13,166 nucleotides of DNA from Thermodesulfovibrionales bacterium (GCA_919901705.1 CAKKPR010000020.1:1-13166); one strand, 5' to 3'; positions 5,480-12,990 are shown, counted from the stretch's first letter. Notes: generated by a model from the letters alone, not told the origin. A program made the numbers and translations.

Positions 5480-6715
5480 TCACTTCCCCGCAATCTTCAA
5501 AAACTTTCTCTTCCCTGCCTTAAAAAGGTAAATTCCCTTTTTGAGCTTTGCATCAGGGTTGTCGCATTTTTGGTCATCGATTTTCAGCCCGCCTTGTTTT
5601 ATAACCCTCATTGCCTCACCTGTGCTTGCTGTAAGGCCTGAGAGCTTCATAATCTTAGGAATCCACATCTCTTCTTCTTCCCACTTAAGTTCAAATACTT
5701 GTATATCATCAGGCAGCCCTTTGTCTTTTCCAAAGATATGTCCGAATTCTTCTTTTGCATTTAAGGCAGCGTCTTTTCCCCGGTATCTCTCTACAATCTC
5801 GAGTGCAAGATTTTCTTTAGCAGTCTTTGGATGAACTGTGCCATTTTCGATTCCCTTTTTAAGTTCTTTTAGCTCCTCAAGAGATATGCGGCTCAGGAGT
5901 TCATAGTATCTGAGCATGAGAGTGTCAGTTATGGACATCAGTTTTCCGAACATTTCTTTTGGCGATTCTGTGATGCCGATATAATTCCCGAGGCTCTTTG
6001 ACATCTTGTTAACCCCGTCAAGACCTTCAAGCAATGGCATGAGCACAACAACCTGTTCCTCAACCCCATATTTTCTCTGCAGAGTTCTTCCCATTAAGAT
6101 ATTGAATTTCTGGTCAGTGCCTCCGAGCTCGACATCGGCCTTTAAGGCAACTGAGTCATACCCCTGGAACAAAGGATAATAGAATTCGAGTATTGTTATG
6201 TCCTGCTGGTTTTCAAAACGCTTCTTGAAGTCCTCTCTTTCGAGCATCCTTGCAACTGTCTGCATCGAGCCGAGTTTTACAATATCCATCACGCTCATCT
6301 TTGACAGCCAATCGCTGTTGAATACAACCTTTGTTTTTTCAGGCTCTAATATCTTGAATACCTGTTTTTTGTAAGTCTCCGCATTTTTTAAAACATCTTC
6401 TGTTGTCAAAGGCTTCCTTGTCTCAGACCGTCCGGTTGGGTCGCCAATCATTCCTGTGAAATCACCGATCAGAAATATTATCTCATGCCCGAGTTCCTGG
6501 AACTGGCGCATCTTTTCAAGAAGGACTGTGTGGCCTATATGTATGTCCGGAGCCGTCGGGTCAAATCCGGCCTTTATTTTGAGAGGTCTTTTGTCTTTGA
6601 AAGATTTCTCGAACTTCTGAAGAAGCTCTTTTTCGCTTATAACCTCAACAGCGCCTCTTTTGATTATCTCAAGTTGTTTCTTCGCCTCGGCGAATCTTCG
6701 ATCAGGTGTAAGCAT
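5480..6715 (-). CDS. tyrS: Tyrosyl-tRNA synthetase
   Basis: Class I aminoacyl-tRNA synthetase that charges tRNA-Tyr. It has 411 residues, the usual length of the bacterial TyrZ-like branch. The ATP-binding HIGH motif is at 59-62 (PDIHIGHTVLL) and KMSKS at 237-241 (NKMSKSLGN). Tyrosine-site residues lie in FLIGDFTGMIGDPTGRS (81-97), and YYPLFQGYDSV and GGTDQKFN are typical. The C-terminal 60 residues (TGEAMRVIKQGGLKIDDQK) form an S4 RNA-binding domain. The start at 6715 is favoured by the family N-terminus and by a strong promoter whose -10 box ends 7 nt before the ATG; an AAGGGG stretch is too far upstream to be a normal ribosome site. It converges on hemC and diverges from the radical SAM gene. 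Confidence 0.97.
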   Translation of the reverse strand: MLTPDRRFAEAKKQLEIIKRGAVEVISEKELLQKFEKSFKDKRPLKIKAGFDPTAPDIHIGHTVLLEKMRQFQELGHEIIFLIGDFTGMIGDPTGRSETRKPLTTEDVLKNAETYKKQVFKILEPEKTKVVFNSDWLSKMSVMDIVKLGSMQTVARMLEREDFKKRFENQQDITILEFYYPLFQGYDSVALKADVELGGTDQKFNILMGRTLQRKYGVEEQVVVLMPLLEGLDGVNKMSKSLGNYIGITESPKEMFGKLMSITDTLMLRYYELLSRISLEELKELKKGIENGTVHPKTAKENLALEIVERYRGKDAALNAKEEFGHIFGKDKGLPDDIQVFELKWEEEEMWIPKIMKLSGLTASTGEAMRVIKQGGLKIDDQKCDNPDAKLKKGIYLFKAGKRKFLKIAGK

Positions 6716-6722
6716 GGAAATT

Positions 6723-6752
6723 ATGATAACCCCTTAAGGTAAACATAGTCAA
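6723..6752 (-). promoter_or_regulatory. Predicted promoter of tyrS
   Basis: The minus strand has TTGACT (6752-6747), an 18-bp spacer and TATCAT (6728-6723), each one mismatch from consensus. The -10 box ends 7 nt before the ATG, so the transcript would start at or next to the start codon. Confidence 0.55.
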
Positions 6753-6753
6753 T

Positions 6754-6783
6754 TTGTCAGAGGAACAGAGCTTATAGTAAACT
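6754..6783 (+). promoter_or_regulatory. Possible promoter of the radical SAM/SPASM gene
   Basis: TTGTCA (6754-6759) and TAAACT (6778-6783) are separated by 18 bp. The -10 box is weak (4 of 6) and ends 5 nt before the ATG. The -35 box is back to back with the tyrS -35 box, one base apart. Confidence 0.3.
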
Positions 6784-6788
6784 ATTAC

Positions 6789-7883
6789 ATGAATAAAAAA
6801 TTCGGACATATTGAGATTCCGCTTAAACGCGTACATATTGAATTAACAAATGTATGCGATTTCAACTGCGTATTCTGCCCGAAATCAGAGATGAAGAGGC
6901 CTTATGGCTATATGGAGACTGATCTTGCCAAGCGCATAATCACCGAGATAAAAGAAAACGGCATATCTGAAAAAATTACCTTCCATGTAATGGGAGAGCC
7001 AACTCTGCACCGTGATTTTTTTGAAATACTGTCCCATGCCCGTGACATCGGCATGAAGGTCGGGCTTACCACAAACGGAGGCGGACTTGGCGGCAAAACA
7101 GGAAGACAGCTTCTGGATTATGACCTCCACCAAATAGATATCTCCCTTCAGACGCCTGATGAAAGGTCCTTTGCCCTCAGAAAGGCAGGAAAACTGGATT
7201 TTGATACTTATCTTAATGGCATCTTTGATTTTTTCTCCTCCTATATCACAAAACATGCAGATACAATCTTCAAATTCCGCTTTCTTAATACGCGATTTCC
7301 CAGAAAAGGGCTTGAAAAAAGGAAAGGCCCTATAAAAGTCATATCAACAACAGCAGAATTGCAGGATACATTCAGATACTGGGCCGGACGCATTTACGAT
7401 ATACTTGGATTGGAGCATGAAAAGAGAGAAAAGGCAATGGCAAACATAGGGAAACTCTCTGCTTATAAGTGGAATGTAGTGGAGATTTATCCGAATCTGT
7501 TTTTTGAGACATATGTCCTTGAAGACTGGGGGCATGCCTTTGAGGATGGAAGCATCAAAGATGCATGGGCAGGCTATTGTTTTGGCATGCGGGACCACTT
7601 CAGCATCCTTTATAACGGTGACGTAGCCCTATGCTGTATAGATTTTAACGGCCGTACTGCTATCGGGAATCTGCATAATTCTTCCCTTAAAGATATTCTT
7701 TCTTCTGATGAACTTGGCAGGATTATAGAAGGATCCAGGAAATATCGGGTAATTCATCCATACTGCAAAAAATGTCTGGGCAGCAAATCAGTTGCTTCAT
7801 GGCTTTTAAAGCCTGTGGTTTCGATTATGGCGCTGAAGATATTAAAGCCCTTCTTTTATAAACAAACAAAACTTTACAAATAA
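6789..7883 (+). CDS. Radical SAM protein with C-terminal SPASM-like cluster domain, substrate unknown
   Basis: A 364-residue radical SAM protein. The SAM cluster ligands are Cys23, Cys27 and Cys30 (NVCDFNCVFC). GEPTLH (69-74) and TTNGG (94-98) are the usual SAM-binding strands. The C-terminal part has Cys264, then NGDVALCC (277-283), then IGNLHNSSLKDIL and Cys326-x2-Cys329, the SPASM/twitch pattern for one auxiliary 4Fe-4S cluster. A hydrophobic, basic tail (336-356) might bind the membrane. SPASM proteins often modify peptides or act in cofactor or sugar chemistry; no precursor peptide or pathway partner is visible here, so I do not name a substrate. The ATG at 6789 is the only start after an in-frame TAA at 6735; there is no close Shine-Dalgarno. 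It diverges from tyrS and its stop is 6 nt from the mnmA stop. Confidence 0.88.
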   Translation: MNKKFGHIEIPLKRVHIELTNVCDFNCVFCPKSEMKRPYGYMETDLAKRIITEIKENGISEKITFHVMGEPTLHRDFFEILSHARDIGMKVGLTTNGGGLGGKTGRQLLDYDLHQIDISLQTPDERSFALRKAGKLDFDTYLNGIFDFFSSYITKHADTIFKFRFLNTRFPRKGLEKRKGPIKVISTTAELQDTFRYWAGRIYDILGLEHEKREKAMANIGKLSAYKWNVVEIYPNLFFETYVLEDWGHAFEDGSIKDAWAGYCFGMRDHFSILYNGDVALCCIDFNGRTAIGNLHNSSLKDILSSDELGRIIEGSRKYRVIHPYCKKCLGSKSVASWLLKPVVSIMALKILKPFFYKQTKLYK

Positions 7884-7889
7884 GCCCGG

Positions 7890-9011
7890 TCAGATTATTA
7901 TCCCTCCGCCGATTACAATGTCTTCGTCATAAAAAACTGCTGACTGGCCCGGTGCAGGGGCCCACTGAGGTTCGTCAAATATAACCTTAACTGTTTCTGA
8001 ATCAGGACTTGCAGATATTATTGCAGGCTCAGCTTTCATCATAGAACGGACTTTAACAGTTGCTCTTATGGCCTGGATGGGTGAGGTAAGCCAATTAAGT
8101 TCTTGTACCTCAAACTCTTTTATCTTCGCTGATTCCTGCGGGCCAACATAAACAATGTTTTTGACTGCATCGATTTTTGAAACATATAAAGGAGATGGAG
8201 AAGATATGCCAAGCCCCTTTCTCTGGCCGATTGTATAATTATAAATTCCCTTGTGCTCTCCCAGTACATTGCCGTTCATGGCCATTATAGGCCCCGCGGC
8301 TCCGGCAAGAGGATTAATTTTATTGATGAACTTGAAATAGCTTTTGTCTTCTATAAAACAGATCTCCTGGCTCTCAGGCCTTTTAGCAGAAGGAAGCCCC
8401 AGCTTGTTTGCAAGCTTTCTTACATCCTCTTTTTTGTAATCTCCCAGAGGAAGCAGAAGCCTGTTAAGTTCCTCTTGTCTTAAAACATAAAGAAAATACG
8501 ACTGGTCTTTTTTTGGGTCAATGCCTTTTTTTAAAAAGGGCGTGGGGTTGGGGGTTGGGGGTTGGGGGTTAGTTTTTTCTTTGCCAATCCCTAATCCCAA
8601 ATCCCTAATCCCTGCTTCTCTTTCAATCCTCGCATAATGCCCTGTTGCAATAAATTCAGCGCCTCTTTTTTCAGCCTCTTTAAGAAGGGATGGGAATTTT
8701 ATATATCTGTTGCATAATATGCACGGATTGGGAGTCCTTCCCTTTGTATAAGCATCAACAAAGGGCTCTATGACCTTTTCAATAAACTCGTCTCTTACAT
8801 CAACCGAGCTGTGAGGAATTCCAATTTGCGAGGCGGTCTTTGATGCATCTTCGATTGCCTGTGAGGAACAGCAGGTTGTGAAATCATTCCGTTGTCTGGC
8901 TTCCCATAGAATAAAACTCAGCCCTTCAACGTCATATCCCTGCTCCTTAAGAAGATATGCTGTTACAGATGAATCAACCCCTCCGCTCATTCCTACGAGG
9001 ACCTTTGACAT
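7890..9011 (-). CDS. mnmA: tRNA-specific 2-thiouridylase MnmA
   Basis: ATP-dependent enzyme that puts sulfur on C2 of the wobble uridine in tRNA-Lys, -Glu and -Gln. The PP-loop is MSGGVDSSV (8-16). The catalytic cysteines are Cys97 (TPNPCILCN) and Cys218 (ESQEICFI). GHYARI, KDQSYFLY and IGQRKGLG are conserved, and the C-terminal barrel ends with WAPAPGQSAVFY. In E. coli the two cysteines (102 and 199) are 97 residues apart; here they are 121 apart. The extra 24 residues match a foreign-looking segment at about 133-158, encoded by a 70-bp heptamer foldback, just before the conserved LKKGIDPKKDQSYF. The start is 2 nt after the AMIN/TPR gene's stop, with no Shine-Dalgarno, so coupling is likely. 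Confidence 0.96.
   Translation of the reverse strand: MSKVLVGMSGGVDSSVTAYLLKEQGYDVEGLSFILWEARQRNDFTTCCSSQAIEDASKTASQIGIPHSSVDVRDEFIEKVIEPFVDAYTKGRTPNPCILCNRYIKFPSLLKEAEKRGAEFIATGHYARIEREAGIRDLGLGIGKEKTNPQPPTPNPTPFLKKGIDPKKDQSYFLYVLRQEELNRLLLPLGDYKKEDVRKLANKLGLPSAKRPESQEICFIEDKSYFKFINKINPLAGAAGPIMAMNGNVLGEHKGIYNYTIGQRKGLGISSPSPLYVSKIDAVKNIVYVGPQESAKIKEFEVQELNWLTSPIQAIRATVKVRSMMKAEPAIISASPDSETVKVIFDEPQWAPAPGQSAVFYDEDIVIGGGIII
8544..8613. repeat. 70-bp foldback of two opposed 4x7-bp heptamer arrays inside mnmA
   Basis: On the plus strand, GGGGTTG three times plus GGGGTTA (8544-8571) is followed by a 14-nt centre with T6 (8572-8585), then AATCCCT, AATCCCA, AATCCCT and AATCCCT (8586-8613). The two arrays are near reverse complements (GGGGTT against GGGATT). 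Length and plan equal those of the mqnC element although the heptamers differ. Confidence 0.9.
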
Positions 9012-9013
9012 AT

Positions 9014-10807
9014 TTATTTTAGTCCGGAGGGTTTTACTTCTAAAGTCTTGCCCTGCTCTTTGTTCTGTTGCTCCTTAAATATAAGGCGGAAAAGATCATC
9101 TGCCTTATTGGAGTCAAGGCTTTTTAGAATCCTGTATTGGTCAATCGCAGAGTTCGTATCCCCCATGGTGAGATAGGTATAACCAAGACCTGCATGCGCG
9201 TCATCATGATCAGGATTCAATTTAATCGCCATCAGGAAAGCATCCACTGCACTGCCCAGCTTGCCCTGCAAATAATATGCATACCCGAGCCCGTTATACG
9301 CATCTGCTGAATTTGGATCACGTTCTATGGCCTTTTTGTAGACTTCAAGCGCCTCGTCTTTTTTCCCGAACTTAAAAAGCGAGCGGCCTATTGCCACATA
9401 GGTCTCTGCACTCTGCGGACTTAATTCTGCGGCCTTTCTGAAATCAAGCAATGCCTTTTCATCTTCTCCTGACTGAATATGTTTTTCCCCTGAGGATATA
9501 TAATCAGCGGCATCTTCTTTTATCATAGGAGAACCCTCCGGCTTTTGTTCCGGGGGAACAACATCAGGTTCTTTTTTCAGGGATGGGGCTTTAACCTCAG
9601 GTGATTGCGGTGGTGATGGAGGTACCATATCAGGTTTTGTTGGAGCCGGTGCAGCAACCTCAGGCTCTTTTGTTAAAGGCGTCGGGGTGATTACGGGTTT
9701 TTTTGTCTGTGCAGGCGGCGCAGCAACAGGCTCTTTCTTGTCAGGTTTTGAGGCGTAAATATCAACAACAAGTCTTGTTGGTTTGGTAAGCGCAGATACC
9801 TTGAAGTCCTCTATCCTTTCCACATCCAGGACAATCCTGACAGTGTCCTTACTGTACTGCCTTGCCCTCACTGTTTTTAATATCCCATCTCCTGCATTGA
9901 AAATTGCCCTTACCTTTTTGGGAAGCGTTGTATTCTTCAGGTCAAAATAAAGTCTTTCCGGCCTTGAGATGCGGTTCTTTGTAAATTCAACAGGCCCTGA
10001 TAAATAGATGGTTACCCGGGTGTAACCTTTAAACGACTTATAACGGATATTCTTTATGCTGCCTTTGCCTGTTATATATTTCTTCCAAGTGGGAGATGTC
10101 TCGGGTTTTGTTAGCGCCGGAGCTTTAAGTTCCGGTTTTATTGCAGGCACCGGGGAGACAATGTCAGATTTCTTCCCGGCAGGAATGGTCTCAGGCTCTT
10201 TTGCCGGAGCTTCAGGTTTTACAGGCTCCGGAGGAACAATCTCAGTCTCTATTTTTTTTGCAGGGGATTCTGGTTTTGCAGGCGCTGAGGTAACAGCATC
10301 AGGTTTTTCCCCGGGTGCGGACCTGCCCTTTTCAGCCGTTGGTTCAGGCCTGGCGACATCAGGCTCCTTCCTGGCTGACTTGACAGCATAAATATCAATA
10401 ACAAGCCTCGGATTTTTCTTATTAAGCAAAGACGCCTTAAAGTCTTCTGCCTTCCCCAAATCAAATACTATCCTCACGGTATCCTTATTAAACTGTTTTG
10501 TTCTGATTGTTTTTAATATTGTATCTCCGACAGTGAAATTGGCCTTGTTTTTGGGGAGCAGTGTTGTATTCTTTAAATCAAAATAAAGCCTCTCAGGATT
10601 AGAAAGATGGTTCATTGAAAATTCTACAGGACCTGACAGGTAGATTGTAACCCGGGTATAACCCTTGAAAGATTGATGTTTTATGTCTTTCATGCTGATG
10701 ACCTTGCCTGCTGCGTATAAGAATGGCGTGAATGAAAATATGAAAAAAAGGAGTAAGCCTGACAGAAAAACAGTCTTTAATTTAAACCTCAAATCAGGGC
10801 CTGTCAT
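9014..10807 (-). CDS. Exported protein with two AMIN domains and C-terminal TPRs
   Basis: A 597-residue protein with a signal peptide (Lys9-Leu-Lys, then a hydrophobic core to about 31, likely cleavage near Ala32). Two AMIN-like beta domains follow: about 36-141 and about 248-352. Both contain the identical segment SFKGYTRVTIYLSGPVEF and then ERLYFDLKNTTL, so they arose by internal duplication. They are joined by Pro/Lys/Glu-rich linkers (142-247 and 353-428). The C-terminal third (about 433-567) has four TPR units, e.g. AETYVAIGRSLFKFGKKDEA. AMIN domains occur in periplasmic proteins such as AmiC and secretin PilQ and bind the cell wall; TPRs bind proteins. A periplasmic scaffold for envelope or pilus assembly is plausible inference. 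Its ATG immediately follows the stop codon of the CysE-CysS gene. Confidence 0.88.
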   Translation of the reverse strand: MTGPDLRFKLKTVFLSGLLLFFIFSFTPFLYAAGKVISMKDIKHQSFKGYTRVTIYLSGPVEFSMNHLSNPERLYFDLKNTTLLPKNKANFTVGDTILKTIRTKQFNKDTVRIVFDLGKAEDFKASLLNKKNPRLVIDIYAVKSARKEPDVARPEPTAEKGRSAPGEKPDAVTSAPAKPESPAKKIETEIVPPEPVKPEAPAKEPETIPAGKKSDIVSPVPAIKPELKAPALTKPETSPTWKKYITGKGSIKNIRYKSFKGYTRVTIYLSGPVEFTKNRISRPERLYFDLKNTTLPKKVRAIFNAGDGILKTVRARQYSKDTVRIVLDVERIEDFKVSALTKPTRLVVDIYASKPDKKEPVAAPPAQTKKPVITPTPLTKEPEVAAPAPTKPDMVPPSPPQSPEVKAPSLKKEPDVVPPEQKPEGSPMIKEDAADYISSGEKHIQSGEDEKALLDFRKAAELSPQSAETYVAIGRSLFKFGKKDEALEVYKKAIERDPNSADAYNGLGYAYYLQGKLGSAVDAFLMAIKLNPDHDDAHAGLGYTYLTMGDTNSAIDQYRILKSLDSNKADDLFRLIFKEQQNKEQGKTLEVKPSGLK

Positions 10808-12955
10808 TTATCCAACCTTGATCTTCCAGCCTGTCCCGTCTTTCTTATCTTCAAGAATTATTCCTTTTTCATCAAGTTCTTTTCTTATTACATCCGATGC
10901 TGCCCAATCCTTCTTTTGCCTTGCCTCTTCCCTTTCCTGTATCTTATTCAGGACATCCTGCTCTGTCAGCTTAATCTTTTTTGACTTCATCAATGCGCTC
11001 TGCCATTCATCAGGGGTCCTTCTAAAAATGTTCAGAACTCCGCCTGCCTCTGATAAAAGCTCTTTTGCCTTTGATATAAGTTCAGAAGGTTTTTGGCCGG
11101 AAGGCTTGTCGGAGACTCGACTCCCCGAGCTGTCAAGAAATCTGTTTGTTTCCCTTATCAGCTCAAAGATGTGCCCAAGCGCAAGCGCTGTATTGAAATC
11201 ATCGTCCATTGCCGCTTGAAATTTTTCCTTGAATGAGTTGACCACGCCCTCAAAAGGTTTTTCTATTCCCGAAGTTTTATCCTTTACATCACCTTTACCG
11301 GGAAAATCTGCAATTCTTATCAATGTTGTGTAATACCTGTCTATAGAGACCTCTGCCTCTTTAAGCTGCTCGTCTGAGAATTCTATCGGGCTTCTGTAAT
11401 GGGTTGAAAGCAGAAAAAATCTCACAACCTCAGGGTCATATCTGTCCAATACCTCTTTGATGGTGAAAAAGTTTCCGAGGGACTTCGACATTTTTTCTTT
11501 ATCAATTGTGATAAAACCGTTATGCACCCAGTATTTGACGAAGGGCTTCCCTGTGAATGCCTCTGACTGGGCAATCTCATTTTCATGATGAGGGAATATA
11601 AGGTCAGCGCCTCCGCCGTGGATATCAAAGCTTTCAGCCAGATGTTTTATTGACATTGCAGTGCATTCAATATGCCAGCCCGGCCTTCCTTTGCCCCACG
11701 GGCTTTCCCAGAAAGGCTCCCCCTCTTTTGATGCCTTCCACAGGGCAAAGTCCATTGGATCTTTTTTCCTCACATCCACTTCAACCCTTGCGCCTGCAAT
11801 CATATCCTCTTTGTCTCTTTTCGAGAGCTTGCCGTATTCGTGAAATTTATTTACCTCAAAATAAATACTGCCGTCTTTCTCGTATGCATATCCTTTATCT
11901 ATAAGCCCCTTTACGATATCTATTATCTCTTTGATATGCTCTGTAGCCTTTGGTTCTATATCAGCGCGTGCCACACCAAGGCTGTCCATATCGTTATAAA
12001 ATTCCTCTGTATATTTCCTTGCAACCTCATTCCATGGGATACCCTCTTTTTTAGCCCTGTTAATAATCTTGTCATCTATATCCGTAAAATTCCGGACAAA
12101 TTTAACATTAAACCCTTTATATTTGAGATATCTCTGAATAACATCGAATACAATTGCGCTCCTTGCATGGCCGATGTGGCAGTTATCATAAACAGTTACA
12201 CCGCACACATACATATTCACCCTGTCTTTTACCAGTGGTATGAAATCTTCTTTTTCGCCTGCAAGGGTGTTATAAATCCTCATCCTTCCTCCTTGTTTTT
12301 CGGGTTTCTCTAACGTATCTATCCTCTTTGAAATTGTATCTATATGAGATTCCAGTTCTTTCAGTTTTTCTGAAACCGGATCAGGGAAATAATCATAAAG
12401 CTCTACAAGCCCCTCTTCCGTGGTCATCCTGATAACCTTTTTCCGTGTTACTCTTCCCGGGACGCCTACGCAGATGGAATTATCAGGAACAGGCTTGAGT
12501 ATTACAGAGTTGGCTCCAATGACTGCATTGTTCCCTATAGTTATTGCGCCTAAAATCTTTGCGCCAGAGCCAACTGTAACATTATTGCCGAGTGTCGGAT
12601 GCCGTTTTCCTTTTTCTTTTCCAGTGCCTCCTAATGTCACCCCCTGATAAAGCAGGCAGTTCTCGCCTATCTCTGCGGTTTCTCCTATAACAACGCCCAT
12701 GCCGTGGTCAATGAAAAACCCCGATCCAATCTTTGCCGCGGGATGAATTTCGATTCCCGTAAAAAATCTTCCTATTTGTGAAAGCAGTCTCGGCAATACA
12801 GGTACGCCCGCATTCCAGAGGATGTGATTAATCCTGTGCAGAAATATTGCGTGGAATCCTGAGTAGGAAAGTATAACTTCAAGGCTGCTTCGGGCAGCAG
12901 GGTCTTTTTCAAATACAGCCCTGTAATCGCGCTTTATGTTCAGCCAGAATCCCAT
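10808..12955 (-). CDS. cysE-cysS: Fused serine O-acetyltransferase / cysteinyl-tRNA synthetase (CysE-CysS)
   Basis: A single 715-codon frame encodes two enzymes. Residues 1-about 190 are a short-form CysE, which makes O-acetylserine: left-handed beta-helix hexapeptides, Asp83-His84 (FIDHGMGVVIGE) and His119 (KRHPTLG) as catalytic residues, ending GVPGRV. Residues 191-224 are a charged coiled-coil-like linker (VSEKLKELESHIDTISKRI). Residues 225-715 are a complete class I CysRS beginning MRIYNT: HIGH at 260-263, KMSKS at 488-492, and Zn ligands Cys251, Cys431, His456 and Glu460. In Bacillus, cysE and cysS are neighbouring genes of one operon; here no stop separates them. A perfect AAGGAGG precedes the internal Met225, so free CysRS may also be made. 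The start at 12955 matches the CysE N-terminus (KRDYRAVFEKDPAA) and lies 5 nt after a -10 box. A lost stop codon or a sequencing error at the junction is the alternative. Confidence 0.92.
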   Translation of the reverse strand: MGFWLNIKRDYRAVFEKDPAARSSLEVILSYSGFHAIFLHRINHILWNAGVPVLPRLLSQIGRFFTGIEIHPAAKIGSGFFIDHGMGVVIGETAEIGENCLLYQGVTLGGTGKEKGKRHPTLGNNVTVGSGAKILGAITIGNNAVIGANSVILKPVPDNSICVGVPGRVTRKKVIRMTTEEGLVELYDYFPDPVSEKLKELESHIDTISKRIDTLEKPEKQGGRMRIYNTLAGEKEDFIPLVKDRVNMYVCGVTVYDNCHIGHARSAIVFDVIQRYLKYKGFNVKFVRNFTDIDDKIINRAKKEGIPWNEVARKYTEEFYNDMDSLGVARADIEPKATEHIKEIIDIVKGLIDKGYAYEKDGSIYFEVNKFHEYGKLSKRDKEDMIAGARVEVDVRKKDPMDFALWKASKEGEPFWESPWGKGRPGWHIECTAMSIKHLAESFDIHGGGADLIFPHHENEIAQSEAFTGKPFVKYWVHNGFITIDKEKMSKSLGNFFTIKEVLDRYDPEVVRFFLLSTHYRSPIEFSDEQLKEAEVSIDRYYTTLIRIADFPGKGDVKDKTSGIEKPFEGVVNSFKEKFQAAMDDDFNTALALGHIFELIRETNRFLDSSGSRVSDKPSGQKPSELISKAKELLSEAGGVLNIFRRTPDEWQSALMKSKKIKLTEQDVLNKIQEREEARQKKDWAASDVIRKELDEKGIILEDKKDGTGWKIKVG
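11109..11128. repeat. Imperfect 20-bp palindrome in the CysS alpha-helical domain
   Basis: TCGGAGACTCGACTCCCCGA matches its own reverse complement at 16 of 20 positions. It encodes part of SSGSRVSDKPSGQKPS, a non-conserved stretch between two helices of CysRS, and could be another small loop insertion. Weak on its own. Confidence 0.3.
12281..12294 (-). promoter_or_regulatory. Internal Shine-Dalgarno and ATG for a separate CysS start
   Basis: The minus strand reads AAGGAGG (12294-12288), four bases, then ATG (12283-12281), in frame with the upstream CysE. The site encodes Gln-Gly-Gly-Arg-Met at the domain junction. It is the strongest ribosome-binding site in this operon. Confidence 0.7.
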
Positions 12956-12960
12956 AGGCT

Positions 12961-12990
12961 ATTATACTATAAAAATCCAACAAGGCTTAA
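12961..12990 (-). promoter_or_regulatory. Predicted promoter of the cysE-cysS / AMIN-TPR / mnmA operon
   Basis: The minus strand has TATAAT at 12966-12961, preceded by TTAAGC (12990-12985) 18 bp upstream; the -35 is weak. The -10 box ends 5 nt before the ATG at 12955. The segment TTTATAGTATAAT is identical to the one upstream of mqnE. Confidence 0.45.

Noticed and set aside
5464..5484. Hairpin AAGTT/AACTT between the convergent hemC and tyrS stops as a bidirectional terminator.
   Set aside because: Only five base pairs and no T tract.
243..8613. The heptamer arrays as CRISPR arrays.
   Set aside because: Units are 7 bp, directly contiguous without spacers, and translated within conserved genes.
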